A stretch of DNA of 35,862 nucleotides. It comes from Ilumatobacter sp. (GTDB taxonomy: Bacteria; Actinomycetota; Acidimicrobiia; Acidimicrobiales; Ilumatobacteraceae). The stretch covers positions 1 through 35,862 of the forward strand of contig JABJAB010000042.1 in NCBI GenBank assembly GCA_018666235.1, given 5' to 3'. Position 1 is the stretch's first letter; the number at the start of each line of letters is the position of its first letter. Below, one piece after another: positions 23,940 to 31,559 of the stretch. Below the pieces are notes generated by a model. That model did no database searches and had not been told where the DNA came from. It worked only from the letters and a program-made list of their open reading frames with translations. The translations under genes and the position numbers were made by a program.

Positions 23940-24038
23940 CCCGCGTCCTTCGCCCGACTCGACGATCAGCGCACCATTCGGTAGATCCCGCTGGCTGCCC
24001 GCCTCGTTTGGTCCGCCTGCAACCCGAGGGGCGACAAG

Positions 24039-25817
24039 CTACGACGGCTGGCTGCTGGCCCAGGCGGTGGCAAGTTTCGTGTATCGGCCGTCGAGGGCGA
24101 GCAGTTCGTCGTGTGAGCCGAGTTCGACGAGCTCCCCAGCGTCGATGACCGCAATTCGGTCGGCGCGTTGAATGGTCGACAGCCGGTGAGCGACCACGAT
24201 CGTGGTCCGCCCGTTCATCAGCGATTCGAGGGCCTGCTCCACAACGGCTTCGGTGCCAGGGTCGAGGTTGCTGGTCGCCTCGTCGAGCACCAGCACGGCC
24301 GGGTCGACCAACGCTGCGCGTGCCAAGGAGACCAGCTGCCGCTCCCCTGCCGACAGTCGTGAGCCGCGCTCCCGCACCTCGGTGTGGATGCCGTCCTCGA
24401 ACTGCTCGAACCGGTCGAGAGCGCCGATCGCTGCAAGTGCCTTGCTCACCTCAGCGTCGGTGGCCGCGGCGCGCGCGACGCGGACGTTGTCCGCGATCGT
24501 GCCTCCGAACAGGTAGCCCTCCTGAGGAACGACGACCACCCGGTCGCGTAGCGATGCCAGAGTCGCGTCGCGCAGATCGACGCCACCGAAGGTGATCGTG
24601 CCGTCGGTCGGGTCGTACAAGCGGGCCATCAGCTTCGCGAGGGTCGACTTGCCAGACCCCGTGGAACCGACCACCGCTAATCGTTCGCCATCTGCAACGC
24701 TGATCGACACGTCGTCGAGGACCTTCGCTTCGGTCTCGGGGTAGCGAAACCCGACTCCGGCGACGGTGACAGCACCGGCGGCCGGTAACACCTGCTTGCC
24801 ATCCAGGAGGTCTGGCGTGGTGTCCAGGATCCCGAAGAGCTTGCTGAGCGATGCCGCTGACGATTGCACCGTGTTGTACAGCTGACTGAGCTGCTGGACC
24901 GGTTCGAAGAGTTGTGCAAGCAGCAGCACGACTGCAATCACGGTGCCGATGCTGACGTCACCGCGGTTGACGAGCCACCCTCCGATGCCGATTGCCAAGG
25001 CGGAGGCGATAATGCCTGCTGCCTCGACGAGTCCGAAGAACCAGGTTGACACCCGCAGGCTGTGGATGTGCGACTGGTACAAGCCGCGGTTCGACGTTTC
25101 GAAGCGTCGGACCTGCTCCGGCTCCCTGGCGTATGCCTGGATGACACGGACACCGGCGATGCCCTCTTGCAGGGTCGACAAGTTCTGACCGACCTGTTCA
25201 CGTACATCGAGATACGCGGCATTCGAGTCGCGCTGGAACTTGCGCGCAGCGATGACCAGGACGGGAAAGACGAGGAGCGCGACGATGGTCAACTGCCAGC
25301 TCAACACCAGGAGCAAGATGAAGGAGAACGTCACGAGGAGCCCGGCACCGACAAACTGCAGGAGGCCCCACTGCACCAGCTCGGCCATCGACTCGATGTC
25401 TGCGGTCATTCGGGCAACGAGCACGCCGGATTTGTTGCGATCGAAAAAGGCCAACGACTGTTTCTGCATGTGTCCGAACACGCGCACGCGCAGCAGTCTG
25501 AGGAATCCTTCGCCAGCTCGGTTGATGAACACGTACTGCTGGCGCGATGCAAGATACGCGGCTGCGACGACGCAGATGTACATGATGACGGCATTGCGAA
25601 CAACGCCGCGGTCGAGCTGTCGAATACCACTGTCGATGCCGTACTTGACGATCACCGGACCGAGCAGCAGCCCGAGCGTGGTGATCGAGGAGAATCCGAT
25701 CGCCGCCATCACGGTCCGTTTGAACGGAGCGGCCATTCGAGCTGCGCGACGAATGACTTGCCGAGCCTCGTCAGTGTCCAGACGATCGTCTTCGTCGATT
25801 GCGTTCATCGCCCACAT
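24039..25817 (-). CDS. ABC exporter half-transporter B (consensus Walker B, variant signature)
   Basis: A 592-residue ABCB-type half-transporter: six membrane helices in residues about 30-330, then a nucleotide-binding domain. Walker A is VVGSTGSGKSTLAKLMARLY, Walker B plus catalytic Glu VLVLDEATSNLDPGT, H-loop VVAHRLSTI. The signature is LSAGERQLVSLARAA rather than LSGGQ. It starts with ATG overlapping the stop of the upstream half-transporter (TGATG at 25815-25819), so the two are translationally coupled and presumably form a heterodimer. The substrate is unknown; such pairs export lipids or drugs. It is the last gene of the minus-strand cluster, which starts with ArsC or carbonic anhydrase. 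Confidence 0.9.
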   Translation of the reverse strand: MWAMNAIDEDDRLDTDEARQVIRRAARMAAPFKRTVMAAIGFSSITTLGLLLGPVIVKYGIDSGIRQLDRGVVRNAVIMYICVVAAAYLASRQQYVFINRAGEGFLRLLRVRVFGHMQKQSLAFFDRNKSGVLVARMTADIESMAELVQWGLLQFVGAGLLVTFSFILLLVLSWQLTIVALLVFPVLVIAARKFQRDSNAAYLDVREQVGQNLSTLQEGIAGVRVIQAYAREPEQVRRFETSNRGLYQSHIHSLRVSTWFFGLVEAAGIIASALAIGIGGWLVNRGDVSIGTVIAVVLLLAQLFEPVQQLSQLYNTVQSSAASLSKLFGILDTTPDLLDGKQVLPAAGAVTVAGVGFRYPETEAKVLDDVSISVADGERLAVVGSTGSGKSTLAKLMARLYDPTDGTITFGGVDLRDATLASLRDRVVVVPQEGYLFGGTIADNVRVARAAATDAEVSKALAAIGALDRFEQFEDGIHTEVRERGSRLSAGERQLVSLARAALVDPAVLVLDEATSNLDPGTEAVVEQALESLMNGRTTIVVAHRLSTIQRADRIAVIDAGELVELGSHDELLALDGRYTKLATAWASSQPS

Positions 25818-27613
25818 CAGTCCGCGCCTCCGTCAGGTGAGCTGCCTGCAGGTACAGACGCATCGTCAGGCCGATCCATAGCGGCGAGCACGTCGCGGTA
25901 GCGCTGGTCGGTGGCGAGTAGCTCGTCATGGGTGCCAATCGCTGCGACGCGGCCCCCGTCGAGTAGCGCGACCCGATCTGCCAGGGCAATCGTGCCCGGT
26001 CGATGCGCAATGACGATGGTCGTGCGGCCATCCATCACCGTCGACATCGCGGATCGAATCTCGTGCTCTTTTGACGGGTCGACAGCAGAGGTTGCGTCGT
26101 CGAGCACCAACACTCGCGGGTCGGCCAAGATGGCCCGGGCGATGGCAATGCGCTGGCGCTGGCCGCCGGACAGCGAGTAACCGCGCTCACCCAACCGGGT
26201 GTCGTATGCGTCAGGCAGCCCCATGATGAAATCGTGTGCTCCAGCCAACCGAGCCGCGCTCTCGACCGTTGCCTGGTCGGTATCGGGGTGGGCGAACGCA
26301 ATGTTGGCGCTCACCGAATCATGGAACAGCAGTGTGTCTTCGAAGACAATGCCGACGGCTTGACGTAGCTCGTGCAACGTGAGGTCGCGGATATCGACGC
26401 CATCGATCTGGATCGACCCGGCGTCGACGTCGTAGAACCGGATGAGTAGACGGGCGACCGTTGACTTGCCGGATCCAGTGCCTCCCACCAAAGCAATCGA
26501 TTGTCCTGCCTCCAGCTCCAGCTCGAAGCCGGTGAGCACGGGGAGTTCCGGTGCATATCCGAAGTCAAGATTGCCGAAGCTGACAGCACCAAGGCCCGTG
26601 CCGGTTGGAAGCGTCGTTGGATCGGTGGCGTCGCTCACGGTGGGCACGGTGTCGAGCACCTCGTTGACCCGTTCGATCGCTGCAGCGGCGCGTTGGCCCC
26701 AGGCAATGGCCATGCCCAGCATGCGTAAGGGCGCCACGAGGAGCGCGACGTAGAAGTTGAACTGCACGAGTTGACCAAGCGTGAGGTCACCCTCGATGAC
26801 CTGAATGCCACCCACGCCGAGCACGGCGATGAGGCCGATCTGCGGCAGGAGCTCGATTGCCGGCAGAAACTTCGCCCGAATGCGCGCTGCCTCAATCGAC
26901 ACCCGACGGATGTCGTCTGCTTCCTTGCTCAGCTTGTCCGCCTGCACCTGCTCCGCACCGAAGCCCTTGACGACGCGAATGCCGCCGATTGACTCCTCGA
27001 CGACAGTGGCCAGCTCGGCCTGCTCGGCTTGCACGGCCTGTACAGCAGGGTGGATGGAGTGGGAGAAACGTCGGCCGGCCCAGTTGACAAACGGCAGCGG
27101 GGCAAGGGCCACCAGAGCGAGGAATGGGTTGGTGATGACCAGGATCACGGTGACCACCAGGATCATCGCCAGGTTCGACGCGGTGATTGGAATCATCACA
27201 ACGAACTGCTGAATTTGCTGCAGGTCGCTCGACGAGCGGCTCATCAGCTGGCCGGTCTGGGCTCGGTCGTGATATCCGACGTGGAGCGACATGATGTGGC
27301 CGAACAGCCGCTCGCGTAACTTCGTCTCGGTCCAGCGCGCCTCGCGAAACGCGTAGAACCGTCGGAAGGCGGTGAAGAACCCGACGATGACTCCTGCGCA
27401 GGCGATGAATCCGGCCCACATCCAGACGTTGTCGTCGCCTTCGATGCCCCGGTCGATGCCGAGTCCGACGAGTCGCGGCACGGCGACCTTGCCTGCCATC
27501 CACGCCAATCCGATGACGGTGCCGATGATCAGGTTGCGTCGCTGCTCTGACAACGTGGCTGTCAGCAGCCCCCAACGACCCTTGGCGCGAATTCTGGGTT
27601 CAGCATCCGCCAT
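25817..27613 (-). CDS. ABC exporter half-transporter A (degenerate Walker B)
   Basis: A 598-residue ABCB-type half-transporter with six N-terminal membrane helices and a C-terminal ATPase. Walker A is LVGGTGSGKSTVARLLIRFY, signature YSLSGGQRQRIAIARA, Walker B VLVLDDATSAVDPSKE, H-loop IAHRPGTIALAD. The catalytic Glu after Walker B is replaced by Asp (LDDATS), the mark of the degenerate site in heterodimeric exporters such as TM287/288. ATG 27613 is 15 bases after the ArsC-family stop, so the genes are probably one transcript. The stop overlaps the ATG of the partner gene. Confidence 0.9.
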   Translation of the reverse strand: MADAEPRIRAKGRWGLLTATLSEQRRNLIIGTVIGLAWMAGKVAVPRLVGLGIDRGIEGDDNVWMWAGFIACAGVIVGFFTAFRRFYAFREARWTETKLRERLFGHIMSLHVGYHDRAQTGQLMSRSSSDLQQIQQFVVMIPITASNLAMILVVTVILVITNPFLALVALAPLPFVNWAGRRFSHSIHPAVQAVQAEQAELATVVEESIGGIRVVKGFGAEQVQADKLSKEADDIRRVSIEAARIRAKFLPAIELLPQIGLIAVLGVGGIQVIEGDLTLGQLVQFNFYVALLVAPLRMLGMAIAWGQRAAAAIERVNEVLDTVPTVSDATDPTTLPTGTGLGAVSFGNLDFGYAPELPVLTGFELELEAGQSIALVGGTGSGKSTVARLLIRFYDVDAGSIQIDGVDIRDLTLHELRQAVGIVFEDTLLFHDSVSANIAFAHPDTDQATVESAARLAGAHDFIMGLPDAYDTRLGERGYSLSGGQRQRIAIARAILADPRVLVLDDATSAVDPSKEHEIRSAMSTVMDGRTTIVIAHRPGTIALADRVALLDGGRVAAIGTHDELLATDQRYRDVLAAMDRPDDASVPAGSSPDGGAD

Positions 27614-27628
27614 CGTTCAGTGCGCCGC

Positions 27629-27982
27629 TCAGCTCAAGAGCTCAGTGACGCGGCCCTTTGGTCGGCCGATGATGGCCACCTGCTTGGTGACGACAACGGG
27701 GCGCTGGAGCAGCTGCTTGTGTTTGACGAGAATGTCCACGATCTGGTCGTCGGTGGCCACATCGTCGTCGGTCAGCTCGAGCTTCTTGAACTTGCTGTCG
27801 CGTCGGACCAGGTCGGTGGCTGGGTCTTCGAGTTTGGCGATGATGCCACGAATCTCGTCAGCGTCCGGCGGGTTCTTGATGTAGTTGACCGTCTCAAAGT
27901 CGACGCCGAGTTCTTCTGCAATGCGCACGGCATTGACTGAAGAGTTTCAATGCTGGTTGTGATAGATCCGAACATCAGCCAT
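27629..27982 (-). CDS. ArsC-family protein with in-frame TGA at the catalytic Cys; candidate selenoprotein
   Basis: Read from ATG 27982 the gene encodes MADVRIYHNQH, then TGA (27949-27947), then NSSVNAVRIAEELGVDF and on to a normal stop, 117 residues with the TGA read through. The N-terminal strand IYHN and the position of the TGA (codon 12) match Cys12 of plasmid R773 ArsC (IYHNPACGTSR, from memory). Downstream, DLVRRDSKFKKL, LLQRPVVVT and AIIGRPKGRV carry the expected Arg residues. ArsC-family enzymes reduce arsenate or act as thiol-based redox proteins. Evidence for readthrough: coding sense on both sides of the TGA, a SECIS-like hairpin starting four bases after it, and TATTCT seven bases before ATG 27982, giving a leaderless start upstream. 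Starting at GTG 27928 would delete the catalytic loop and has no ribosome site. A pseudogene or base error remains possible. Confidence 0.75.
27912..27949 (-). promoter_or_regulatory. TGA codon plus SECIS-like hairpin
   Basis: After the TGA and three bases, TCTTC (27943-27939) pairs with GAAGA (27916-27912). After an internal loop, CAATGC (27935-27930) pairs with GCATTG (27924-27919), leaving a five-base apical loop, CGTGC. The loop begins 17 bases after the TGA and has G as its second base, which is what bacterial SECIS models ask for as I remember them. Confidence 0.6.
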
Positions 27983-27989
27983 ATGGATC

Positions 27990-27995
27990 AGAATA
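27990..27995 (-). promoter_or_regulatory. Leaderless-type -10 box of the ArsC-family gene
   Basis: TATTCT on the minus strand lies seven bases before ATG 27982. It supports translation starting upstream of the in-frame TGA. Confidence 0.5.
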
Positions 27996-28058
27996 GAACC
28001 CGGGCGGCGCCGCAGCCCCATCGGTTGTTCTGTAGAGATGGCGACCTCAGGGTGGCCG

Positions 28059-28565
28059 TCAGTCGAGCGTGACTTCGTTGATCGCACCGGTGGTCACGTC
28101 GTAGACGAAACCGCGCATGTACGTGGCGTCGACAAACGGCGTGACCAGCAGTCGCTGCATTGACTGGCGGACGTCTGCGTAGGGGTCAACGAAGGATTCG
28201 ACAGACCACCGTGGCTTGATACCGAGCTCGGCTTCGAGCTGATTCTTGAAGCCATCGTCGGTGACCTTCTCCAGGCCGCAGTCGGTGTGGTGCACCAGGA
28301 CAATTTCACGGGTGCCGAGTGCGCGCTGACTGAGACACAGCGAGCGGATCACGTCGTCGGACACGATCCCGCCAGCATTGCGGATGATGTGCGCCTCGCC
28401 GTTTTCCAGCCCGAGCAACTTGAACGTGTCCATCCGGGAATCCATGCAGGCCACAACCGCCATCTGACGCATCGGTGCGACCTGCAGATCGTGGTCCGAG
28501 AAGTTCGCAGCGAACTCAGAGTTCAGTTCGACAAGTTCGTCGGTGGTGGGTGTGAAGTCACTCAT
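28059..28565 (-). CDS. Beta-class carbonic anhydrase
   Basis: A 168-residue cytosolic zinc enzyme interconverting CO2 and bicarbonate. The zinc and dyad residues are visible: VVACMDSRMD (Cys40, Asp42, Arg44) and VLVHHTDCGLEK (His93, Cys96). IIRNAGGIVSDDVIRSL is the conserved substrate block. The small size and the sequence resemble the Rv1284-type beta-CA of mycobacteria. The frame is open upstream to 28637, but ATG 28565 is preferred: TACGGT lies seven bases upstream. It lies 76 bases upstream of the ArsC-family gene on the same strand, and a separate promoter there suggests only partial co-transcription. Confidence 0.9.
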   Translation of the reverse strand: MSDFTPTTDELVELNSEFAANFSDHDLQVAPMRQMAVVACMDSRMDTFKLLGLENGEAHIIRNAGGIVSDDVIRSLCLSQRALGTREIVLVHHTDCGLEKVTDDGFKNQLEAELGIKPRWSVESFVDPYADVRQSMQRLLVTPFVDATYMRGFVYDVTTGAINEVTLD

Positions 28566-28572
28566 CGCGCTG

Positions 28573-28578
28573 ACCGTA
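28573..28578 (-). promoter_or_regulatory. Leaderless-type -10 box of carbonic anhydrase
   Basis: TACGGT on the minus strand, seven bases before ATG 28565. Confidence 0.4.
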
Positions 28579-28715
28579 CTGCGCAACGCCGTGACCTGCT
28601 CAACACTGTGACAGCACGTCTCTATGGTCGCGATCACCGACTCCCTCCTGGCATTTCATCCATCGCGTTCGTCCCGCGGTGCGGCACGCACCAACGAGCG
28701 CATTCAGGAGGTCTC

Positions 28716-29150
28716 ATGTTTCCATCAATGTCGTTCAGCAATCTGCCGCGTGCTCACATCGATCCGATCGAGGCACCGCTGGTCGCTCTCCGACTCATCT
28801 TGATGATGGTTGACCCCGAGGCATCGGCCGAAACGCTGGTGCTGACCCTCGACCACCGGCGATGCGGTGTGAGCATCACTCACGTGTCGGGGACCGACGA
28901 CCCCGATGCCGTGCTCGGCGTCATCGACGCACTTGCAGAGTCGGCACGGTCATCGCTCGGTGTCGCCGGTCTTGTCGTTGCCTCGATTCGACCGAACGTC
29001 GACCTCGAGATCAGCGACCTGGCCCGATGGCACGAAGCCGACCGATCATGCTGGGAGTCCGACATTGAGCTCGTCGAGTGGTTTGTGGTCGGCACGTCGG
29101 TCTCATGCCCACGTGAGTTCTGTGGCGTTCCGGCGCGATGGCCGCGCTGA
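28716..29150 (+). CDS. Conserved actinobacterial protein of unknown function
   Basis: A 144-residue soluble protein. I do not recognise a named family with confidence. It has TLVLTLDHRRCGVSITHVSG, then DPDAVLGVIDALAESA, a hydrophobic strand GVAGLVVASIRPNVDLEISD, and the tail LVEWFVVGTSVSCPREFCGVPARW. The alternation of strands and helices recalls RadC/JAB-type folds, and the closing pattern ELxEWFVxG...CPRE looks like a conserved actinobacterial one, but no metal motif is clear. The start is secure: AGGAGG at 28706-28711 stands four bases before ATG 28716. The gene is divergent from carbonic anhydrase and its stop abuts the stop of the DUF4031 gene. Confidence 0.65.
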   Translation: MFPSMSFSNLPRAHIDPIEAPLVALRLILMMVDPEASAETLVLTLDHRRCGVSITHVSGTDDPDAVLGVIDALAESARSSLGVAGLVVASIRPNVDLEISDLARWHEADRSCWESDIELVEWFVVGTSVSCPREFCGVPARWPR

Positions 29151-29453
29151 TCAGTCGTGCGTCGTTGGGGTGGGCTCCGCCTTGTGGGCGCGCCGTTGCG
29201 CCGGCGACAGCCGAAGTCCGGCACTGCGCAATCGACGAAGGAGTTCTCGACTCTCAACCGGCGTGGCGCCCGTGCTGATCATCTGGGCCCGATACGACTC
29301 CGGGATGTCGTAGTGGTCGCCGTGGAAGCCGCGGCGCGGGATGCCAACCAGATCGGCGAAGTCGTGCAGCTCGTCGTACGACACGTCGCTCACCAGGTGA
29401 CACCATTTTTCGCCACGATGCCACCATCGAGCCTCGTCAATCAGGATCGTCAC
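29151..29453 (-). CDS. DUF4031 protein
   Basis: A 100-residue protein with the DUF4031 pattern: TILIDEARWWHRGEKWCHLVSD, then YDELHDFADLVGIPRRGFHGDHYDIPES. This is a short actinobacterial and proteobacterial family of unknown function, usually starting MTVYIDxxRW. That pattern fixes GTG 29453 as the start; the open frame runs further upstream but the extra residues are outside the family. The C-terminus is basic (RLSPAQRRAHKAE). Its stop codon directly abuts the convergent stop of the upstream gene (TGATCA), and the HD gene begins 26 bases away in the opposite direction. Confidence 0.75.
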   Translation of the reverse strand: MTILIDEARWWHRGEKWCHLVSDVSYDELHDFADLVGIPRRGFHGDHYDIPESYRAQMISTGATPVESRELLRRLRSAGLRLSPAQRRAHKAEPTPTTHD

Positions 29454-29479
29454 GGGGTGAAGCCTGCCAGACTGCACGG

Positions 29480-30145
29480 GTGAACTCACCCTCTTCTTCT
29501 CGCGACAACACCCCCGTCGGCCACGAGGCTCCTCCCGGTGTGGCTGAAGTTGCGTGGACCACCCATGTCAGCCTCGACACCGATCTCCTGGAACGGCTCG
29601 TCCTTCGACACCGCGAGCGCCAACGCCGGTATCACCGCATCGAACACGTCGAGGCCGTGCTCGGCCACATCGATGAGCTTGCGACCCATGAGTCGATCGA
29701 CGACCTCAGCGTGGTCGTGGCTGCTGCGCTCTACCACGACGCGATCTACGAGTCGCAGCATCCGGCAAACGAACGAGCAAGCGCTCGCCTGGCGCGGCGT
29801 GACCTTATGGCGCTCGGGTGGGACACCTCACGAGCGACTCTGGTTGGCACCATGATCGAGGGAACCAAAACACATGTCGACCCGCCAGATACCGGCACCG
29901 CCGTGTTGTTCGATGCCGACCTCGCCATCCTCGGCGCCGACGATGTCGGATACCAAAGGTACGCCTCGAAAATACGCGACGAATACGGCCACCTCGACAA
30001 CGCTGAGTGGACCGCTGGCCGGACCTCGGTGCTCACAGCGTTTCTCGAACGGCAAACGATCTATGCCACTGCAACCGGACGAGCGCAGTGGGAAGAGGCA
30101 GCGCGCGTCAACATCACCGCTGAGCTGGCCGAGTTGACGGTTTGA
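29480..30145 (+). CDS. HD-domain phosphohydrolase
   Basis: A 221-residue protein with an HD metal-binding domain. Visible are RHRERQRRYHRIEHVEAVLGHI, in which YHRxxH carries the first metal His residues, VVAAALYHDAIYESQ with the HD pair, and VLFDADLAILGAD with the late Asp. The order fits COG4339-type predicted metal-dependent HD hydrolases, for which no substrate is known. The start is GTG 29480 and the first 25 residues are low-complexity. It overlaps the convergent MFS gene by 32 bases at the 3' end. Confidence 0.8.
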   Translation: MNSPSSSRDNTPVGHEAPPGVAEVAWTTHVSLDTDLLERLVLRHRERQRRYHRIEHVEAVLGHIDELATHESIDDLSVVVAAALYHDAIYESQHPANERASARLARRDLMALGWDTSRATLVGTMIEGTKTHVDPPDTGTAVLFDADLAILGADDVGYQRYASKIRDEYGHLDNAEWTAGRTSVLTAFLERQTIYATATGRAQWEEAARVNITAELAELTV

Positions 30146-31460
30146 GCTCCGTTGCCGGCCTGCGACCATCCACGTCCGGAGTCGGCGTCTGAGTGGATCC
30201 CTGTGCCGGTTCAGGGTCGCCTGCCTCAATCTCAGCTTGGGCCGACCGTTCGACCGTGGCATAGATCAGGATCGCAGCGGTCGCGATTGCGCCCATCAAG
30301 GCCATCGCCTGGCGACGGCCAACCGCCTCGGCAAGCAAACCGAGCGGAAGCGCGGCAATGCCGAACCCGGCGAAGCTCAACTGCAGCAATGACTGCACGC
30401 GACCCTGATGCGACGGTTCGGTCAGGTTCAGTGAGATGGCATTTGACAGAGATTGGTATCCGGTCGTGCCGCCACCGATGATGATGACAACGAACACCGC
30501 AACCCAGTAGGTCGGCGACAGCGCAAGCGCAACGACGCCCGCACCGAAGATCGTGCCGGTGATTGCCATCACCCTCCACCGTCCTGGCTGATCGGCACGA
30601 CCAGCGAGCCACAGCCCGACCGCCACAGCACCGATCGATGCCGCCGAACTGATCAGGCCAACCCAACCGTCGTTGTCGAGGTCGAAGGTGTCTTTGACCA
30701 ATGCCGGAATGAACACGACATAGTTGAAGCCAAACATGATGACAACAAACGAGCTGACGAGCAGTCGACGCAAGTGTGGCCGCGACCGGACGTAGCGCAC
30801 CCCGTCGATGATCTCAGCCAGCGGCCGCGCCGGGGGGAGGTCGGCGGCAGGCGCAACCCGGGGCAGACGCAGCACAGCGAGGAACGACACGAACGAAAAC
30901 GCACCGGCAACGAGGTAGGCGCCGCCGATGCCAAAGAATGCGATACCGGCCAAGGCGCCGGCCAACGACGGAGCGACGACACGAGTGCCGTTCATGCTCA
31001 AGAGCGACAGGGTGATGGCGTTGCCGAGTTGTTCTCGGCCGACCAACTCGGTGGTGAACGCGACTCGCGCCGGCCCATAGAAGCCGAACGCAGTGCCTTG
31101 CACGAGTCCTGCTGCAGCAAGCATCCAGAACTGTTCATTTCCAGAGACAACAGCCACGCCCATCGCGGTGGCGCCTGCGGTGAGCGCGACCTGGCTCCAC
31201 AGCATCACTGTCCGTTTTGGCAACCGGTCTGCTGCGACACCACCGAGTGGGGTCGCAATCAACATCGTCCCGCCGAACACGAGGTAGACGAGCCCAATGG
31301 CGCCGTCGCGCTCGGTGAGTTCCCAGGCGAGAATGCCTCGCAGCAGGAACTGCATCTGCACGGCCATGAACGAGAACGTTCCGGCCCACCACAGACGTCG
31401 ATAGTCGGGCAGCGACAAGGAGACAAAAGACTCCTTCAAACCCGTTCGACCCCCAGCCAT
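30114..31460 (-). CDS. MFS transporter, probable exporter
   Basis: A 448-residue membrane protein with 12 predicted helices. The N-terminal half begins LSLPDYRRLWWAGTFSFMAVQMQ, typical of MFS_3/EntS-like exporters. The loop between helices 2 and 3 has GGVAADRLPKRTVMLWSQ, the MFS GxxxDRxxRR/K motif A. The second half has LISSAASIGAVAVGLWLAGRAD and EPSHQGRVQSLLQL. The cytoplasmic tail after helix 12 (about 40 residues) is Pro/Thr/Glu-rich. The substrate is unknown. ATG 31460 is the start; a palindrome lies six bases or so upstream. It is convergent with and overlaps the HD gene. Confidence 0.87.
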   Translation of the reverse strand: MAGGRTGLKESFVSLSLPDYRRLWWAGTFSFMAVQMQFLLRGILAWELTERDGAIGLVYLVFGGTMLIATPLGGVAADRLPKRTVMLWSQVALTAGATAMGVAVVSGNEQFWMLAAAGLVQGTAFGFYGPARVAFTTELVGREQLGNAITLSLLSMNGTRVVAPSLAGALAGIAFFGIGGAYLVAGAFSFVSFLAVLRLPRVAPAADLPPARPLAEIIDGVRYVRSRPHLRRLLVSSFVVIMFGFNYVVFIPALVKDTFDLDNDGWVGLISSAASIGAVAVGLWLAGRADQPGRWRVMAITGTIFGAGVVALALSPTYWVAVFVVIIIGGGTTGYQSLSNAISLNLTEPSHQGRVQSLLQLSFAGFGIAALPLGLLAEAVGRRQAMALMGAIATAAILIYATVERSAQAEIEAGDPEPAQGSTQTPTPDVDGRRPATELKPSTRPAQR

Positions 31461-31471
31461 CGTCCCATGGT

Positions 31472-31484
31472 GCCTGATTCAGGC
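31472..31484. repeat. Small palindrome upstream of the MFS gene
   Basis: GCCTGATTCAGGC has six-base arms around one T, preceded by CATGGT; read on the minus strand it ends in GGCACCATG, as do those at 4362 and 17442. Confidence 0.4.
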
Positions 31485-31559
31485 GCGTACGGGTTCAGCG
31501 CACCGGTGTGCCATGTGTCAGAGCGCGATCCAGTCGTCGCCGACTCAGGCGCAGCGCCG

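Noticed and set aside
27629..27928. A 99-residue ArsC-like protein starting at GTG 27928, downstream of the TGA.
   Set aside because: It would lack the first strand and catalytic loop, has no ribosome site, and leaves the coding-like sequence and promoter box before the TGA unexplained.
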